A DNA stretch of 64,000 bases from Saccharopolyspora kobensis. Its GTDB lineage: Bacteria > Actinomycetota > Actinomycetes > Mycobacteriales > Pseudonocardiaceae. The stretch lies in the NCBI RefSeq assembly GCF_900108315.1, contig NZ_FNVB01000002.1, positions 372,001 to 436,000 on the forward strand, read 5' to 3'. Numbering within the stretch: the first letter of the stretch is position 1; each line of letters starts with the position of its first letter. This document shows positions 8,404 to 19,202 of this stretch, in pieces. A model generated the notes under the pieces. The model ran no database searches. It saw only the letters and a program-made list of their open reading frames with translations, and was not told the origin of the DNA. The position numbers were made by a program, and so were the translations under genes.

Positions 8404-9207
8404 TCAACCCGCCAGGTGCCGCCGGATGAGGTCGTTGGCGCGCTGCGGCCGCTCCATGTTCGTCATGTGCCCGCAGTCGGCGAACTCGACCAGTTCCGCG
8501 TTCGGCATCCGGCGCGCCGCCTCACCGGCCATCCGGTGCAGGTCGGTGGACTCCAGCTCACCGACCACCAGCACGGTCGGCGTGGCGATCTCCTCCAGCC
8601 GGCTGCGCACGTCCACCTCCAGCTGGCGACCGGTCGCGGTGTGGTGGGCGGTGATCGTGGTCATCGCCATCTCCCAGCAGCGCCGCCGGATCTCCGGGTC
8701 GACCTGGTCGGGCTCGCGGTGCGGGCCGTCCACCGCGAGGCGCATGAGGGATTCGACGAACCCGTCGGCGTCCATCGCCTCCTTCGCCGCCTCCTGCTCC
8801 CGGTAGCGGTCCAGCACGAACGGGTCGTGGAACTCCACCGGCGGCACGCCCGGCCCGAACAGCACCATCCGGTCCACCCGCTCCGGATGCTGCAGGGCGA
8901 ACATGAACGCGGTGAGCCCGCCCATGGAATTGCCCACCAGGGAGGCGCTTTCGAGCTCGAAGTGGTCCAGCACCGCCAGCAGGTCCTCGTGCGGGTGCAT
9001 GTCGGCCATCAGGGTGCTGGAGCGCCCGTGCGACCGCGCGTCGTAGCGGATCAGCCGGTGGTCCGCGGCCAGGTCGAGCTGCTCGTCCCACATCCCGGCG
9101 CCGAAGAAACCGGCGTGCAGCATGACGACCGGTGGGCCCGAGCCCACCACCTCGACGTGCAGCTCACCGCCGGGGACGGGGATCTTCGTGATGTCGATGG
9201 TGTTCAT
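8404..9207 (-). CDS. alpha/beta hydrolase under MarR control
   Basis: A 267-residue alpha/beta hydrolase: oxyanion segment VVMLHAGFFGAGMWDEQL, strand with RYDARSHGRS, nucleophile elbow VGNSMGG, late acid in VVGELESTDL and general base in FADCGHMTNMERP. It resembles 3-oxoadipate enol-lactonase or haloperoxidase-like esterases, which act on small cyclic or aromatic-derived esters. The ATG at 9207 is preferred to the TTG at 9216. Only 26 bp separate it from the divergent marR start, and that space is filled by a palindrome, so the transcript probably has a very short or no leader. It is likely the enzyme induced when the MarR ligand is present. Confidence 0.88.
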   Translation of the reverse strand: MNTIDITKIPVPGGELHVEVVGSGPPVVMLHAGFFGAGMWDEQLDLAADHRLIRYDARSHGRSSTLMADMHPHEDLLAVLDHFELESASLVGNSMGGLTAFMFALQHPERVDRMVLFGPGVPPVEFHDPFVLDRYREQEAAKEAMDADGFVESLMRLAVDGPHREPDQVDPEIRRRCWEMAMTTITAHHTATGRQLEVDVRSRLEEIATPTVLVVGELESTDLHRMAGEAARRMPNAELVEFADCGHMTNMERPQRANDLIRRHLAG

Positions 9208-9209
9208 GG

Positions 9210-9240
9210 CAACCAAGGTGTCATAATGACACCATGGTTG
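9210..9240. promoter_or_regulatory. 31-bp palindromic operator between divergent hydrolase and marR genes
   Basis: The core is GGTGTCAT, one central A, then ATGACACC (9217-9233). Pairing continues through CAACCA/TGGTTG on the outside, so 14 of 15 arm pairs match across 9210-9240. The site overlaps both start codons (ATG 9207 on minus, ATG 9234 on plus). It also contains CATAAT (plus, 9222-9227, six bases before the marR ATG) and CATTAT on the minus strand, both plausible -10 elements. A MarR dimer bound here would block both genes. Confidence 0.8.
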
Positions 9241-9710
9241 GCAACTCTCCGCTCCCGCCGGACGAACTGGGACCGCGACTGGCCGAGGTCTACGCCGTCC
9301 TCGGCCCGCTCTACCGCCGGGTCGCGCGCCTGGTCGAGCACGACAGCCCCCGCAACGGCCTGTCCATCGGCGTCCGCGCGGTGCTGGAAAGGCTCGAGCT
9401 GGCAGGCACCGCCGAGACCGTCCCGCAGATCGCGCGAACCCTGGAGCTGAGCAGGCAGTTCGTGCAGCGCATGGTCAACGACGCGCTGGAGCAGGACTTC
9501 GTGGTGCTGAAGCCGAACCCCGCGCACCGGCGCTCATCGCTGGTGGACCTCACCGACGCGGGCCGAGCGGCGATCAACGCCCTGCAGCGGCGCGAGCACG
9601 AAACCATGGGCCGCGTCGGCGGTGACCTGACCGAAGCCGACATCGAGACGACGCTGCGCGTCCTGCGCCACATGCTCGCCGCCGTCCCCGAAACCGACGG
9701 CGCCCGCTGA
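9234..9710 (+). CDS. MarR-family transcriptional regulator
   Basis: A 158-residue winged-helix regulator: dimer helices at both ends and a helix-turn-helix around residues 60-90 (ETVPQIARTLELSRQFVQRMVNDALEQDFV), followed by the wing PNPAHRRSSLVDLTDAGRAAI. MarR proteins are dimeric repressors released by small phenolic or hydrophobic ligands or by oxidation. The ATG directly abuts the palindrome at 9210-9240 and has no Shine-Dalgarno sequence, consistent with a leaderless transcript. It diverges from an alpha/beta hydrolase, the likely target, and probably represses itself as well. Confidence 0.92.
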   Translation: MVGNSPLPPDELGPRLAEVYAVLGPLYRRVARLVEHDSPRNGLSIGVRAVLERLELAGTAETVPQIARTLELSRQFVQRMVNDALEQDFVVLKPNPAHRRSSLVDLTDAGRAAINALQRREHETMGRVGGDLTEADIETTLRVLRHMLAAVPETDGAR

Positions 9711-9768
9711 GCTCCTTCGACCCGGTCGGCGACGCCGCGCAGAACGCGCCTGGGAACTTCCACGCAAA

Positions 9769-9806
9769 AGAACCGGGCCGGGTGATCACTCACCCGGCCC
9801 GGTTCT
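9769..9806. terminator. bidirectional terminator between marR and rbpA
   Basis: Two perfect 17-bp arms (9769-9785 and 9790-9806; arm AGAACCGGGCCGGGTGA) enclose a four-base loop. The hairpin lies between two convergent genes and is preceded by AAAAG on the plus strand. It would serve both directions. Confidence 0.9.
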
Positions 9807-9813
9807 CCTGACT

Positions 9814-10158
9814 TCAGCGCCCCTTGCGCTCGCGGAGCTTCGCCAGCGCTTCCTCCAGGATGGCCATCCCGTCGGCGTCGCTGCGGCGCTCCTTCACGTA
9901 CGCGAGGTGGCTCTTGTACGGTTCGTTGCGCCGCGCCGAAGGCGGGTTCTCCTGGTCCAGGCCCGCCGGCAGTCCGCAGCGCGGGCAGTCCCACTCCTCC
10001 GGCACCTCGGCGTCCATGGCGAACGACGGCCGGCTGTGGTGCCCGTTGCTGCACCAGTAGTCGACGCGTTTGCGCGGAGCGGCTTCCCCCCGCTCCGATT
10101 CGCCCACCGCGGGACCGGAGCCCACCCGCGTGCCGCGAATGGCGTTACCACCAGTCAT
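9814..10158 (-). CDS. rbpA: RNA polymerase-binding protein RbpA
   Basis: A 114-residue actinobacterial RbpA. A basic N-terminal tail (GNAIRGTRVGSGP), a zinc-ribbon-like core (DYWCSNGHHSRPSFAMDAEVPEEWDCPRCG) and the basic linker plus sigma-interaction domain (PYKSHLAYVKERRSDADGMAILEEALAKLRERKG) are all present. RbpA binds RNA polymerase and group I/II sigma factors and stabilises open complexes; it is essential or nearly so in actinobacteria. It stands alone between the hairpin at 9769-9806 and secG, 55 bp from the secG end. The C-terminus matches the family without truncation. Confidence 0.97.
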   Translation of the reverse strand: MTGGNAIRGTRVGSGPAVGESERGEAAPRKRVDYWCSNGHHSRPSFAMDAEVPEEWDCPRCGLPAGLDQENPPSARRNEPYKSHLAYVKERRSDADGMAILEEALAKLRERKGR

Positions 10159-10213
10159 CCATCCTCACCCACCAAGCGGCCCTGGGTCGTCGACCGGCTG
10201 GCGTGCCGACCGA

Positions 10214-10447
10214 TCAACCGATCTTGATCAACAGGCCGACCCCGACGATGGAGATGACCCACAGCGCCATGACGAACAACGTCATCCGGTCGAGGTTCTT
10301 CTCCGCCACGCTGGAACCGGCCAGGTTGGACTGCATACCGCCGCCGAACAGCGAGGAGAGGCCACCGCCCTTGGCCCGGTGCAGCAGCACCAGCAGCACC
10401 AGCAGCACACTCGTCACGATCAACATGATCTGCAGGAAAAGAGTCAT
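10214..10447 (-). CDS. secG: preprotein translocase subunit SecG
   Basis: A 77-residue two-segment membrane protein starting MTLFLQIMLIVTSVLLVLLVLLH, then the glycine-rich cytoplasmic loop RAKGGGLSSLFGGGMQSN typical of SecG, and a second membrane segment at the C-terminus. SecG assists SecYE/SecA protein export. The ATG at 10447 with GAGGA upstream is chosen; the longer upstream frame has no membrane-protein character. In actinobacteria secG follows gap-pgk-tpiA, as here, and may be read from the same transcript across 192 bp. Confidence 0.95.
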   Translation of the reverse strand: MTLFLQIMLIVTSVLLVLLVLLHRAKGGGLSSLFGGGMQSNLAGSSVAEKNLDRMTLFVMALWVISIVGVGLLIKIG

Positions 10448-10639
10448 CACGTCCTCGTTCGCACAGCGGTTCGCGACCAAGCGTACCGGGCCGCCGACAG
10501 CGAGTTGACCACTGTCCACCGATTGCCACCCGCACGCTCCCACACTGCTCCACCCGGATCATCCCAGGGGTGTGCGGAAAGCGGTGAGGGGCGCCACCGA
10601 ACGGCAGGCCCGCCCGGAGGCGCCCTTCACCCGGAAGGA

Positions 10640-11425
10640 TCACGGCAGCGGGCCGCCCGCCGCCATCGCGGAGAGCTTGGCGAACTCGTCGCCGTTGAGG
10701 CTCGCGCCGCCGACCAGCGCGCCGTCCACGTCGCTCTGGCCGACCAGGTCGCCGATGTTGCTCGACTTCACCGAGCCGCCGTAGAGCACCCGCACCTCGT
10801 CGGCGATCTCCTTGCCGTACTTCTCGGCCAGGGCCGCGCGGATCGCCGCGCACACCTCCTGCGCGTCGGCGGCGGTGGCCACCTTGCCGGTGCCGATCGC
10901 CCACACCGGCTCGTAGGCCACCACGACCTCGCGCACCTGCTCGGTCTTGAGGCCCTTGAGCGCGTTGATCAGCTGCGTCGTGCAGTGCTCGACGTGACCG
11001 CCCGCCTCCCGCACCTCCAGCTGCTCGCCGACGCACAGGATCGGCGACAGGCCGTTCTTCAGCGCAGCACGGACCTTCTTGTTGACCAGCTCGTCGGTCT
11101 CGCCGTGGTACTCGCGGCGCTCCGAGTGGCCGACCACCACGTAGGTGCAGCCCAGCTTGGCCAGCATCGGGCCGGACACCTCACCGGTGTAGGCGCCCGA
11201 CTCGTGCGCGGAGATGTCCTGCGCGCCGTACTTGAGCAGCAGCTTGTCCCCGTCGACGAGGGTCTGCACGCTGCGGATGTCGGTGAACGGCGGCAGCACC
11301 GCCACCTCGACCTTCGCGAAGTACTTCTCCGGCAGCGCGAAGGCGACCTTCTGCACCAGGGCGATGGCCTCCAGGTGGTTCAGGTTCATCTTCCAGTTGC
11401 CCGCGATCAGCGGCGTCCTGGCCAT
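10640..11425 (-). CDS. tpiA: triose-phosphate isomerase
   Basis: A 261-residue TIM barrel interconverting dihydroxyacetone phosphate and glyceraldehyde 3-phosphate in glycolysis. The lysine is in GNWKMN (residue 12), the catalytic His in GHSERRE, the catalytic Glu in [14 protein letters not shown] (the following loop is the flexible lid), and the phosphate-binding [10 protein letters not shown] lies near the C-terminus. The length is normal. Its start lies 2 bp after the pgk stop, so the two are translationally coupled, and its Shine-Dalgarno lies inside the pgk coding sequence. Confidence 0.97.
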   Translation of the reverse strand: MARTPLIAGNWKMNLNHLEAIALVQKVAFALPEKYFAKVEVAVLPPFTDIRSVQTLVDGDKLLLKYGAQDISAHESGAYTGEVSGPMLAKLGCTYVVVGHSERREYHGETDELVNKKVRAALKNGLSPILCVGEQLEVREAGGHVEHCTTQLINALKGLKTEQVREVVVAYEPVWAIGTGKVATAADAQEVCAAIRAALAEKYGKEIADEVRVLYGGSVKSSNIGDLVGQSDVDGALVGGASLNGDEFAKLSAMAAGGPLP

Positions 11426-11427
11426 GT

Positions 11428-12630
11428 TCAGCGCTCACCTTCCAGGACGGCCACACCGGGCAGGTCCTTGCCTTCCAGGTACTCCAACGAGGCCCCGCCA
11501 CCGGTGGAGATGTGCGAGAAGCCGTCCTCCGGCAGCCCCAGCGTGCGCACCGCGGCGGCCGAGTCACCACCGCCGACGACGCTGAAGGCGTCGGAGTCGA
11601 CGATCGCCTGCGCGACACCGCGGGTGCCCTCGGCGAACGCCGGGAACTCGAACACGCCCGCCGGGCCGTTCCAGAACACCGTGGCGGAATCGCGGAGGAT
11701 GCCCGCGAACAGCTCGACGCTGCGCGGGCCGATGTCCAGGCCCATCCAGCCGTCCGGGATCTCGTCGGCGGCCACCACCCGGTGCTCGGCGTCGGCGGCG
11801 AAGCGGTCGGCGACCACCACGTCGACCGGCAGCACCAGCTTGTCGCCGTGCTCGGCCAGCAGCTGCTTCGTGGACTCGATCTGGTCGGCCTGCAGCAGCG
11901 AGGTGCCCACGCCGTGGCCCTGCGCGGCCAGGAACGTGTAGGCCATGCCGCCGCCGATGAGCAGCTTGTCGACCTTGGGCAGCAGCGCCTTGATGACGCC
12001 GAGCTTGTCGGAGACCTTCGAGCCGCCCAGCACCACGGCGTAGGGGCGCTTCGGGTCGCCGGTCAGGGTGCGCAGCACCTCGACCTCGGCGAGCACCAGG
12101 CCACCGGCGTAGGCGGGCAGCCGCTCGGCGACGTCGTAGACCGACGCCTGCTTGCGGTGCACTACGCCGAAGCCGTCGGAGACGAAGGCCGCGTCCGGGC
12201 CGACCAGCGCGGCCAGCTCGTCGGCCAGCGCACCGCGCTCGGCGTCGTCCTTGCTGGTCTCGCGGGCGTCGAAGCGCACGTTCTCCAGCAGCGCCACCGA
12301 ACCGTCGGTCAGGCCCGCGACCACGGACTTCGCCGAGTCGCCGACCAGGTCACCGGCCAGCGGGACGTCGGTGCCGAGCAGCTCGCCGAGCCGGCGGGCC
12401 ACCGGGGCCAGGGAGAACTGCGGGTCCGGCTCGCCCTTCGGCCGCCCGAGGTGCGCGGTGAGCACCACCTGGGCACCGGCCTCGGTCAGCTTCCGGATGG
12501 TCGGCAGGGAGGCGCGCACCCGGCCGTCGTCGGTGATCTTCTCGCCGTCCAGCGGCACGTTGAGGTCGGCGCGCACCAGAACACGCCGACCCCGAACGCC
12601 CTCGGACAGCAGATCGTCGAGGTTCTTCAC
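11428..12630 (-). CDS. pgk: phosphoglycerate kinase
   Basis: A 400-residue two-domain kinase transferring phosphate from 1,3-bisphosphoglycerate to ADP. The substrate-binding start [13 protein letters not shown], the basic HLGRPKG segment, the hinge region [15 protein letters not shown] and the nucleotide-binding C-terminus [17 protein letters not shown] and [12 protein letters not shown] are all in place. It begins with GTG and has AGGAGCAG upstream. A 267-bp gap separates it from gap upstream, with a strong hairpin (12656-12700) 26 bp before its start, so transcription from gap may be partly terminated there. Confidence 0.97.
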   Translation of the reverse strand: MKNLDDLLSEGVRGRRVLVRADLNVPLDGEKITDDGRVRASLPTIRKLTEAGAQVVLTAHLGRPKGEPDPQFSLAPVARRLGELLGTDVPLAGDLVGDSAKSVVAGLTDGSVALLENVRFDARETSKDDAERGALADELAALVGPDAAFVSDGFGVVHRKQASVYDVAERLPAYAGGLVLAEVEVLRTLTGDPKRPYAVVLGGSKVSDKLGVIKALLPKVDKLLIGGGMAYTFLAAQGHGVGTSLLQADQIESTKQLLAEHGDKLVLPVDVVVADRFAADAEHRVVAADEIPDGWMGLDIGPRSVELFAGILRDSATVFWNGPAGVFEFPAFAEGTRGVAQAIVDSDAFSVVGGGDSAAAVRTLGLPEDGFSHISTGGGASLEYLEGKDLPGVAVLEGER

Positions 12631-12655
12631 GCTCTGCTCCTACACAGTGATGAGC

Positions 12656-12700
12656 AAGGCCCGCACGAGCCGAGATCGCCTTGCGGCTCGTGCGGGCCTT
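12656..12700. terminator. hairpin between gap and pgk
   Basis: Perfect 16-bp arms (12656-12671 and 12685-12700; arm AAGGCCCGCACGAGCC) with a 13-base loop. On the minus strand it follows gap and precedes pgk, so it could be an attenuating or processing hairpin within the glycolytic cluster rather than a full stop. Confidence 0.8.
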
Positions 12701-12740
12701 CAGAAACCGTTCCTCGCGAGCGGCGGAGCCGCTCGGCCCA

Positions 12741-12892
12741 CCTGCGCAACCGGCACCGCCGCGGGTTCACAGGAGCTTTCTCGCGAGGACGGCCCAGACG
12801 CCGCGCACTGGTTCGCGCTCAAGTCCGGGGTCCCGCAGCCGAGGAAGCTTCTGAGGTTCCGCCGCCCGCACCGCTGCGCAGAACGAGCCCTG
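12741..12892 (+). repeat. dispersed intergenic element, copy 1 (GCGAGGAC core)
   Basis: This space between gap and pgk aligns with the complement of 40912-41060 and with 28626-28715. Shared blocks are GCACCGCCG, a GCGAGGACGGCCC core, GAGGTTCCGC and GCACCGC near the end, with GAACGAGCC closing copies 1 and 2. The middle is variable. It has no coding character. The copies all lie between genes. Confidence 0.7.
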
Positions 12893-12896
12893 ACTA

Positions 12897-14265
<1,369 letters not shown>

Positions 14266-15246
14266 TCACGCGTCGGCTTCGAGCATCTCCACGGTTACGG
14301 CGGATTCGGTGTCCGGAACGCCCAGTTCGCGAGCGCGCTTGTCGGCCATCGCCAGCAGGCGGCGGATCCGGCCGGCCACCGCGTCCTTGGTCATCGGCGG
14401 GTCGGCCAGCTGCCCGAGCTCCTCCAGCGAGGCCTGCCGGTGCGCCAGCCGCAGCCGGCCCGCGACCAGCAGGTGGTCCGGTGCCGTCGGGCCCAGCAGC
14501 TCCAGCGCCCGCTCCACCCGGGCCGCCGCCGCCACGGCCGCGCGCGCCGAGCGGCGCAGGTTCGCGTCGTCGAAGTTGGCCAGCCGGTTGGCGGTGGCCC
14601 GCACCTCGCGGCGCATCCGCCGCTCCTCCCAGGCCAGCACGCTGGAGTGCGCGCCGAGCCGGGTCAGCAGCGCGCCGATGGCGTCGCCGTCGCGGACCAC
14701 CACCCGGTCCGCGCCGCGCACCTCGCGGGACTTCGCCGCCACACCGATCCGCCGGGCCGCGCCGACCAGCGCCAGCGCCGCTTCCGGGCCGGGGCAGGTG
14801 ACCTCCATCGACGAGGATCGCCCGGGCTCGGTCAGCGAGCCGTGCGCCAGGAACGCGCCGCGCCAGGCCGCTTCGGAATCGCAGGCCCCGCCCGAGACCA
14901 CGTGCGCGGGCAGCCCGCGCACCGGTCGGCCGCGCGGGTCCAGCAGCCCGGTCTGCCGGGCCAGGCCCTCTCCGTCGCGCACCACGCGCACCACGTAGCG
15001 GGTGCCCTTGCGCAGCCCGCCGGAGGTGATGACGTGCACGTCGGACTGGTGCCCGAACAGCTCGTGGATCTCCTTGCGGAGCCTGCGCGCCGTGGAGCCG
15101 CTGTCCAGCTCGGCCTCGACCACCACCCGGCCGGCGACGATGTGCAGCCCGCCGGCGAAGCGCAGCAACGAGGAAACCTCAGCTCGTCGGCAGCACGTCT
15201 TGGTCACCGACAACCGGCTCAACTCGTCCTTGACCGCCGCGGTCAT
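14266..15246 (-). CDS. whiA: sporulation/cell-division regulator WhiA
   Basis: A 326-residue protein with two LAGLIDADG-homing-endonuclease-like repeats lacking nuclease residues (residues 20-210: [19 protein letters not shown] through [24 protein letters not shown]) and a C-terminal helix-turn-helix ([37 protein letters not shown]). In Streptomyces WhiA works with WhiB to switch hyphae from growth to sporulation septation. The ATG at 15246 overlaps the yvcK stop in an ATGA, which decides the start. It is the last gene of uvrC-rapZ-yvcK-whiA, a universally conserved actinobacterial order. Confidence 0.97.
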   Translation of the reverse strand: MTAAVKDELSRLSVTKTCCRRAEVSSLLRFAGGLHIVAGRVVVEAELDSGSTARRLRKEIHELFGHQSDVHVITSGGLRKGTRYVVRVVRDGEGLARQTGLLDPRGRPVRGLPAHVVSGGACDSEAAWRGAFLAHGSLTEPGRSSSMEVTCPGPEAALALVGAARRIGVAAKSREVRGADRVVVRDGDAIGALLTRLGAHSSVLAWEERRMRREVRATANRLANFDDANLRRSARAAVAAAARVERALELLGPTAPDHLLVAGRLRLAHRQASLEELGQLADPPMTKDAVAGRIRRLLAMADKRARELGVPDTESAVTVEMLEADA

Positions 15247-16211
15247 CGCCACCGGTCCGTCCTCCTCTCCAGTGCGGCCCGCAGGCTCTTCGCGAGCGCC
15301 TGCGGATCGTGCCGTCCCGGCACGGCGGGTGCCGCGATCTCGTCCAGCAGGGTCCGCGCACCCAGTTCGGCAGCCGCGGCGCGGAGCCGGTCCGGGGTGG
15401 GGACCGAGTTCGCGTCGGCCAGCACGGCGTCGACCCGCAACCGCGGCGCGTGCTGCGAGAGTACGTCCAGGTGCTGTTCGGGCGAGAAGCCCGCCGTCTC
15501 ACCGGGCTGCGGAACCAGGTTTAGCACCACGAACCGGCGCGCGGTGGTGCGCACCAGCGCTTCGTGCAACTCCGGGACCAGCAGGTGCGGCAGCACGCTG
15601 GTGAACCACGAACCCGGCCCGAGCAGCACCAAATCGGCCGAGAGCACCGCCTCGACCGCTTCCGGACAGGCTGCCGGGCGGGCCCCACCGGCCGCCTGCA
15701 AACTCACCTGTTTCACCCGACCGGGCGTACTGGCGATGGCGACCTGGCCGCGGATGGTCCGCACCGCGTCCGGATCGGAGTCCAACCCGACGACGTCGGC
15801 GGACATGTCCAGCGGCTCGGTGGACATCGGCAGCACCCGGCCCCGCACGCCGAGCAGCCGGCAGGCCTGGTCGAGCACCCGCACCGGATCACCGAGCACC
15901 TCCAGCAGCCCGGCCAGCACGAGGTTGCCCACCGCGTGCCCGGCCAGCGCGCCGCTGCCGCCGAAGCGGTGCTCGAACACCGTCGACCAGAGCTCTCCGT
16001 CGGGATCGCTGTCGGACAGCGCGGCCAGCGCCTTGCGCAGGTCACCGGGCGGCAGCAGACCGAGCTCGCGGCGCAGCCTGCCGGACGAACCGCCGTCGTC
16101 GGCCACCGTCACCACGGCCGTCACGTCGGAGGTGATCCGGCGCAGCGCCGACAACGTGGCCTGCAGGCCGTGCCCGCCGCCGAGGGCGACCGCGCGCAGC
16201 TCCTCGCTCAC
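15243..16211 (-). CDS. yvcK: YvcK/CofD-like gluconeogenesis factor
   Basis: A 322-residue protein of the YvcK/CofD fold: [18 protein letters not shown] near the start, [42 protein letters not shown] and [21 protein letters not shown]. It binds UDP-sugars and is needed for cell-wall homeostasis and growth on gluconeogenic carbon sources in Gram-positives. The GTG start at 16211 shares four bases (GTGA) with the rapZ stop; this translational coupling fixes the start. The downstream whiA overlaps it by four bases. Confidence 0.95.
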   Translation of the reverse strand: MSEELRAVALGGGHGLQATLSALRRITSDVTAVVTVADDGGSSGRLRRELGLLPPGDLRKALAALSDSDPDGELWSTVFEHRFGGSGALAGHAVGNLVLAGLLEVLGDPVRVLDQACRLLGVRGRVLPMSTEPLDMSADVVGLDSDPDAVRTIRGQVAIASTPGRVKQVSLQAAGGARPAACPEAVEAVLSADLVLLGPGSWFTSVLPHLLVPELHEALVRTTARRFVVLNLVPQPGETAGFSPEQHLDVLSQHAPRLRVDAVLADANSVPTPDRLRAAAAELGARTLLDEIAAPAVPGRHDPQALAKSLRAALERRTDRWR

Positions 16212-17083
16212 TCGCGCCCCAGGTCCCGGTGCACCGTCTTGACCATCATCCCGTCGTCCTCGGCCAGGCGGCGGGCCAGCTCCTCGGTGAGCGCGACGCT
16301 GCGGTGCTTGCCGCCGGTGCAGCCCAGCGCCAGCGTCAGGTACCGCTTGCCCTCCCGGTGGTAGCCGGCGCCGACCAGCCGCAGCAGCTGCTGGTAGCTC
16401 TGCAGGAACTCCTCGGCGCCCTCCTGGCCGAGCACGTAGTTGCGGACCTCGTCGTCGAGGCCGTTGAACTCGCGCAGCTCGGGGATCCAGAACGGGTTCG
16501 GCAGGAACCGGCAGTCCATCACCAGGTCGGCGTCCATCGGCAGGCCGTACTTGTAGCCGAAGGACAGCACCGTGACGCGGGTGCGGGTGCTGGCCTCGGT
16601 GCCGAAGGCGTCCTCGATCTTGGACCGCAGCTGGTGCACCGACAGGTTCGAGGTGTCCAGCACCAGGTCGGCCTCGGAGCGCAGCCGGGACAGCAGCGAG
16701 CGCTCGGCGGCGATGCCGTCGGCCAGCCGCCCCTCCCCCTGCAGCGGGTGGCTGCGCCGCACCCCCTCGAAGCGGCGGATCAGCACCTCGTCGGTGGCCT
16801 CCAGGAACAGCACCTTCGGCTTGTAGCCGCGGGCGTCCAGGTCCTTGATCACCGCGCCCAGGTCCTCGGTGAACGCACGGCTGCGCACGTCCATCACGAC
16901 CGCGACGCGGGTGATCGCGCCGCTGGAGCGCGCCCCCAGCTCCACCATGGTCGCGATCAGCTCGGGCGGCAGGTTGTCCACCACGAACCAGCCCAGGTCC
17001 TCCAGGCACTTGGCCGCGGTGCTGCGGCCCGCTCCGGACAGGCCGCTGACGACGGCGACCTCGATGCCCGACTCCTCAGTCAC
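16208..17083 (-). CDS. rapZ: RNase adapter / nucleotide-binding protein RapZ
   Basis: A 291-residue P-loop protein: Walker [10 protein letters not shown] at residues 14-22, DNLPP, then [21 protein letters not shown] and the C-terminal phosphosugar-binding part with [23 protein letters not shown] and [13 protein letters not shown]. In E. coli RapZ directs RNase E to the small RNA GlmZ in response to glucosamine-6-phosphate; in actinobacteria, which lack GlmZ, its role is less clear. It overlaps uvrC by 8 bp upstream and yvcK by 4 bp downstream. Confidence 0.96.
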   Translation of the reverse strand: MTEESGIEVAVVSGLSGAGRSTAAKCLEDLGWFVVDNLPPELIATMVELGARSSGAITRVAVVMDVRSRAFTEDLGAVIKDLDARGYKPKVLFLEATDEVLIRRFEGVRRSHPLQGEGRLADGIAAERSLLSRLRSEADLVLDTSNLSVHQLRSKIEDAFGTEASTRTRVTVLSFGYKYGLPMDADLVMDCRFLPNPFWIPELREFNGLDDEVRNYVLGQEGAEEFLQSYQQLLRLVGAGYHREGKRYLTLALGCTGGKHRSVALTEELARRLAEDDGMMVKTVHRDLGRE

Positions 17084-19055
17084 TGCTCTCCCCTTCAGCG
17101 TTCTCCGTCACCGGGCCCTGCCCGGCTCCCCCGTCCGCCGCCAGCGCCGAGTGCACGGTCTCGGCGGTGCGGCGGCCGATCCCGGGAACCGCGGCGATCT
17201 CCTCCACCCCGGCCTGGCGCAGCTTGCGCACCGAACCGAAGTGCTTGAGCAGCGCCGTGCGGCGGGTCTCGCCCAGTCCCGGAATCGCGTCCAATGTGGA
17301 GCTTGTCATGCGCTTGCCGCGCTTCTTGCGGTGGTAGGCGATGGCGAAGCGGTGCGCCTCGTCGCGGACCCGTTGCAGCAGGTAGAGCGCTTCGCTGGTG
17401 CGCGCCAGGATCACCGGGTCGGGATCGGCGGGCAGCCACACCTCCTCCAGGCGCTTGGCCAGGCCGATCACCGCGACGTCGGTGATGCCCATCTCGGTGA
17501 GCGCGTCGGCCGCGGCGTTGGCCTGCGGGCCGCCGCCGTCGATGACCAGCAGGTTCGGCGGGTAGGCGAACTTCTTCGGGCGGCCGGTGTCCGGGTCGAC
17601 GGCCGACGGTTCGGCCTCGGCGGACTTGCCGGTCTCGCTGAGGTAGCGGTGGAAGCGGCGGCGCACCACCTCGTCGATGGAGCCCACGTCGCCGCCCTCG
17701 GCGCCCTCGCGGACCTCGAAGCGGCGGTACTCGGACTTGCGCGGCACGCCGTCCTCGAAGACCACCAGCGAGGCGACCACGTCGCTGCCCTGCACGTGGC
17801 TGACGTCGATGCACTCGATGCGCAGCGGCGCGGTGTCCAGCGCCAGCGCCTCCTGCAGCTCCTGCAGCGCCGCCGAGCGCGCGGTCAGGTCACCGGCGCG
17901 GCGCAGCTTGTACTGCTGGAAGGCCTCCTTGGCGTTGCGCTCGACGGTCTCCATCAGCGCCCGCTTGTCGCCGCGCTGCGGCACCCGCAGGCTCACCCGG
18001 CTGCCGCGCAGCTCGCTGAGCCAGCCGGCGATCGTCTCGGCGTCGCCGGGCAGCTGCGGCACCAGCACCTCGCGCGGGACCGGCGTGCCACCGGCGTCGG
18101 CCTGGTCGGCCAGCGACGCCTGCTCGCCGTAGAACTGGGTGAGGAACTGCGAGGTGAGCGCCTCGGTGTCCATCTCCTCGACCTTGTCGATCACCCAGCC
18201 CCGCTGACCCCGCACCCGACCGCCGCGGATGTGGAAGACCTGCACGGCGGCGGCCAGCTCGTCCTCGGCGAATGCGACGACGTCGGCGTCGGTGCCGTCG
18301 CCGAGCACCACCGCCTGCTTCTCCATCGCGCGCCGCAGCGCCTCCAGGTCGTCGCGCAGCCGGGCGGCTCGCTCGAACTCCAGCTCGGCGGAGGCGGTCT
18401 GCATCTCCTTGTCGAGCTTGCGCATCAGCTGGTCGGTGTGCCCGGCCAGGAAGTCGCAGAAGTCCTCGACGATGGTGCGGTGCTCCTCGGCGTCGACCCG
18501 GCCGACGCACGGCGCCGAGCACTTGCCGATGTAGCCGAGCAGGCACGGCCTGCCGATCTGGGAGTGCCGCTTGAACACCCCGCCGGAGCAGGTCCGCGCC
18601 GGGAACACCCGCAGCAGCAGGTCGAGGGTCTCGCGGATGGCCCACGCGTGCGCGTACGGGCCGAAGTACCGCACGCCCCTGCGGCGCGGGCCGCGGTAGA
18701 CGTGCAGCCGCGGGTACTCCTCGTGCAGCGTCACGGCGAGCACCGGGTAGGACTTGTCGTCGCGGTAGCGGACGTTGAACTTCGGGTCGTACTCCTTGAT
18801 CCAGGAGTACTCCAGCTGCAGCGCCTCGACCTCGGTGCCGACGACGGTCCACTGCACCCCGGTGGCGGTGGTGACCATCTGGCGGGTGCGCGGGTGCAGC
18901 CCGGCCAGGTCGGCGAAGTACGACGACAGCCTGCTGCGCAGGCTCTTCGCCTTGCCGACGTAGATCACCCGGCCACCGGCGTCGTGGAACCGGTAAACGC
19001 CGGGGGCGTCCGGGATCGTGCCGGGAGCGGGTCGGTAGGTGGACGGATCGGCCAC
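17076..19055 (-). CDS. uvrC: excinuclease ABC subunit C
   Basis: A 659-residue nucleotide-excision-repair nuclease that makes both incisions around a UvrAB-marked lesion. The GIY-YIG domain is at the N-terminus ([30 protein letters not shown]). A cysteine-containing stretch follows ([28 protein letters not shown]). Then come a UVR motif around residue 210 ([26 protein letters not shown]), the RNase H-like domain ([23 protein letters not shown] and [12 protein letters not shown]) and tandem helix-hairpin-helix motifs ([18 protein letters not shown] and [13 protein letters not shown]). It is the first gene of the uvrC-rapZ-yvcK-whiA operon and starts with GTG. Confidence 0.97.
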   Translation of the reverse strand: MADPSTYRPAPGTIPDAPGVYRFHDAGGRVIYVGKAKSLRSRLSSYFADLAGLHPRTRQMVTTATGVQWTVVGTEVEALQLEYSWIKEYDPKFNVRYRDDKSYPVLAVTLHEEYPRLHVYRGPRRRGVRYFGPYAHAWAIRETLDLLLRVFPARTCSGGVFKRHSQIGRPCLLGYIGKCSAPCVGRVDAEEHRTIVEDFCDFLAGHTDQLMRKLDKEMQTASAELEFERAARLRDDLEALRRAMEKQAVVLGDGTDADVVAFAEDELAAAVQVFHIRGGRVRGQRGWVIDKVEEMDTEALTSQFLTQFYGEQASLADQADAGGTPVPREVLVPQLPGDAETIAGWLSELRGSRVSLRVPQRGDKRALMETVERNAKEAFQQYKLRRAGDLTARSAALQELQEALALDTAPLRIECIDVSHVQGSDVVASLVVFEDGVPRKSEYRRFEVREGAEGGDVGSIDEVVRRRFHRYLSETGKSAEAEPSAVDPDTGRPKKFAYPPNLLVIDGGGPQANAAADALTEMGITDVAVIGLAKRLEEVWLPADPDPVILARTSEALYLLQRVRDEAHRFAIAYHRKKRGKRMTSSTLDAIPGLGETRRTALLKHFGSVRKLRQAGVEEIAAVPGIGRRTAETVHSALAADGGAGQGPVTENAEGESSD

Positions 19056-19202
19056 CCCACCACCCTACGTGCGTGGTCCGACTGCCTGGATCTCGGTGCG
19101 GGAGGCACCACCGGCGCGCACGGCGGGGCACACTGGTCTTCCACGACCATGATCGGCCCGGGGAGGCCGCGCGCTTCCCCACGAGCAGGCGGGAGGTCAG
19201 CC

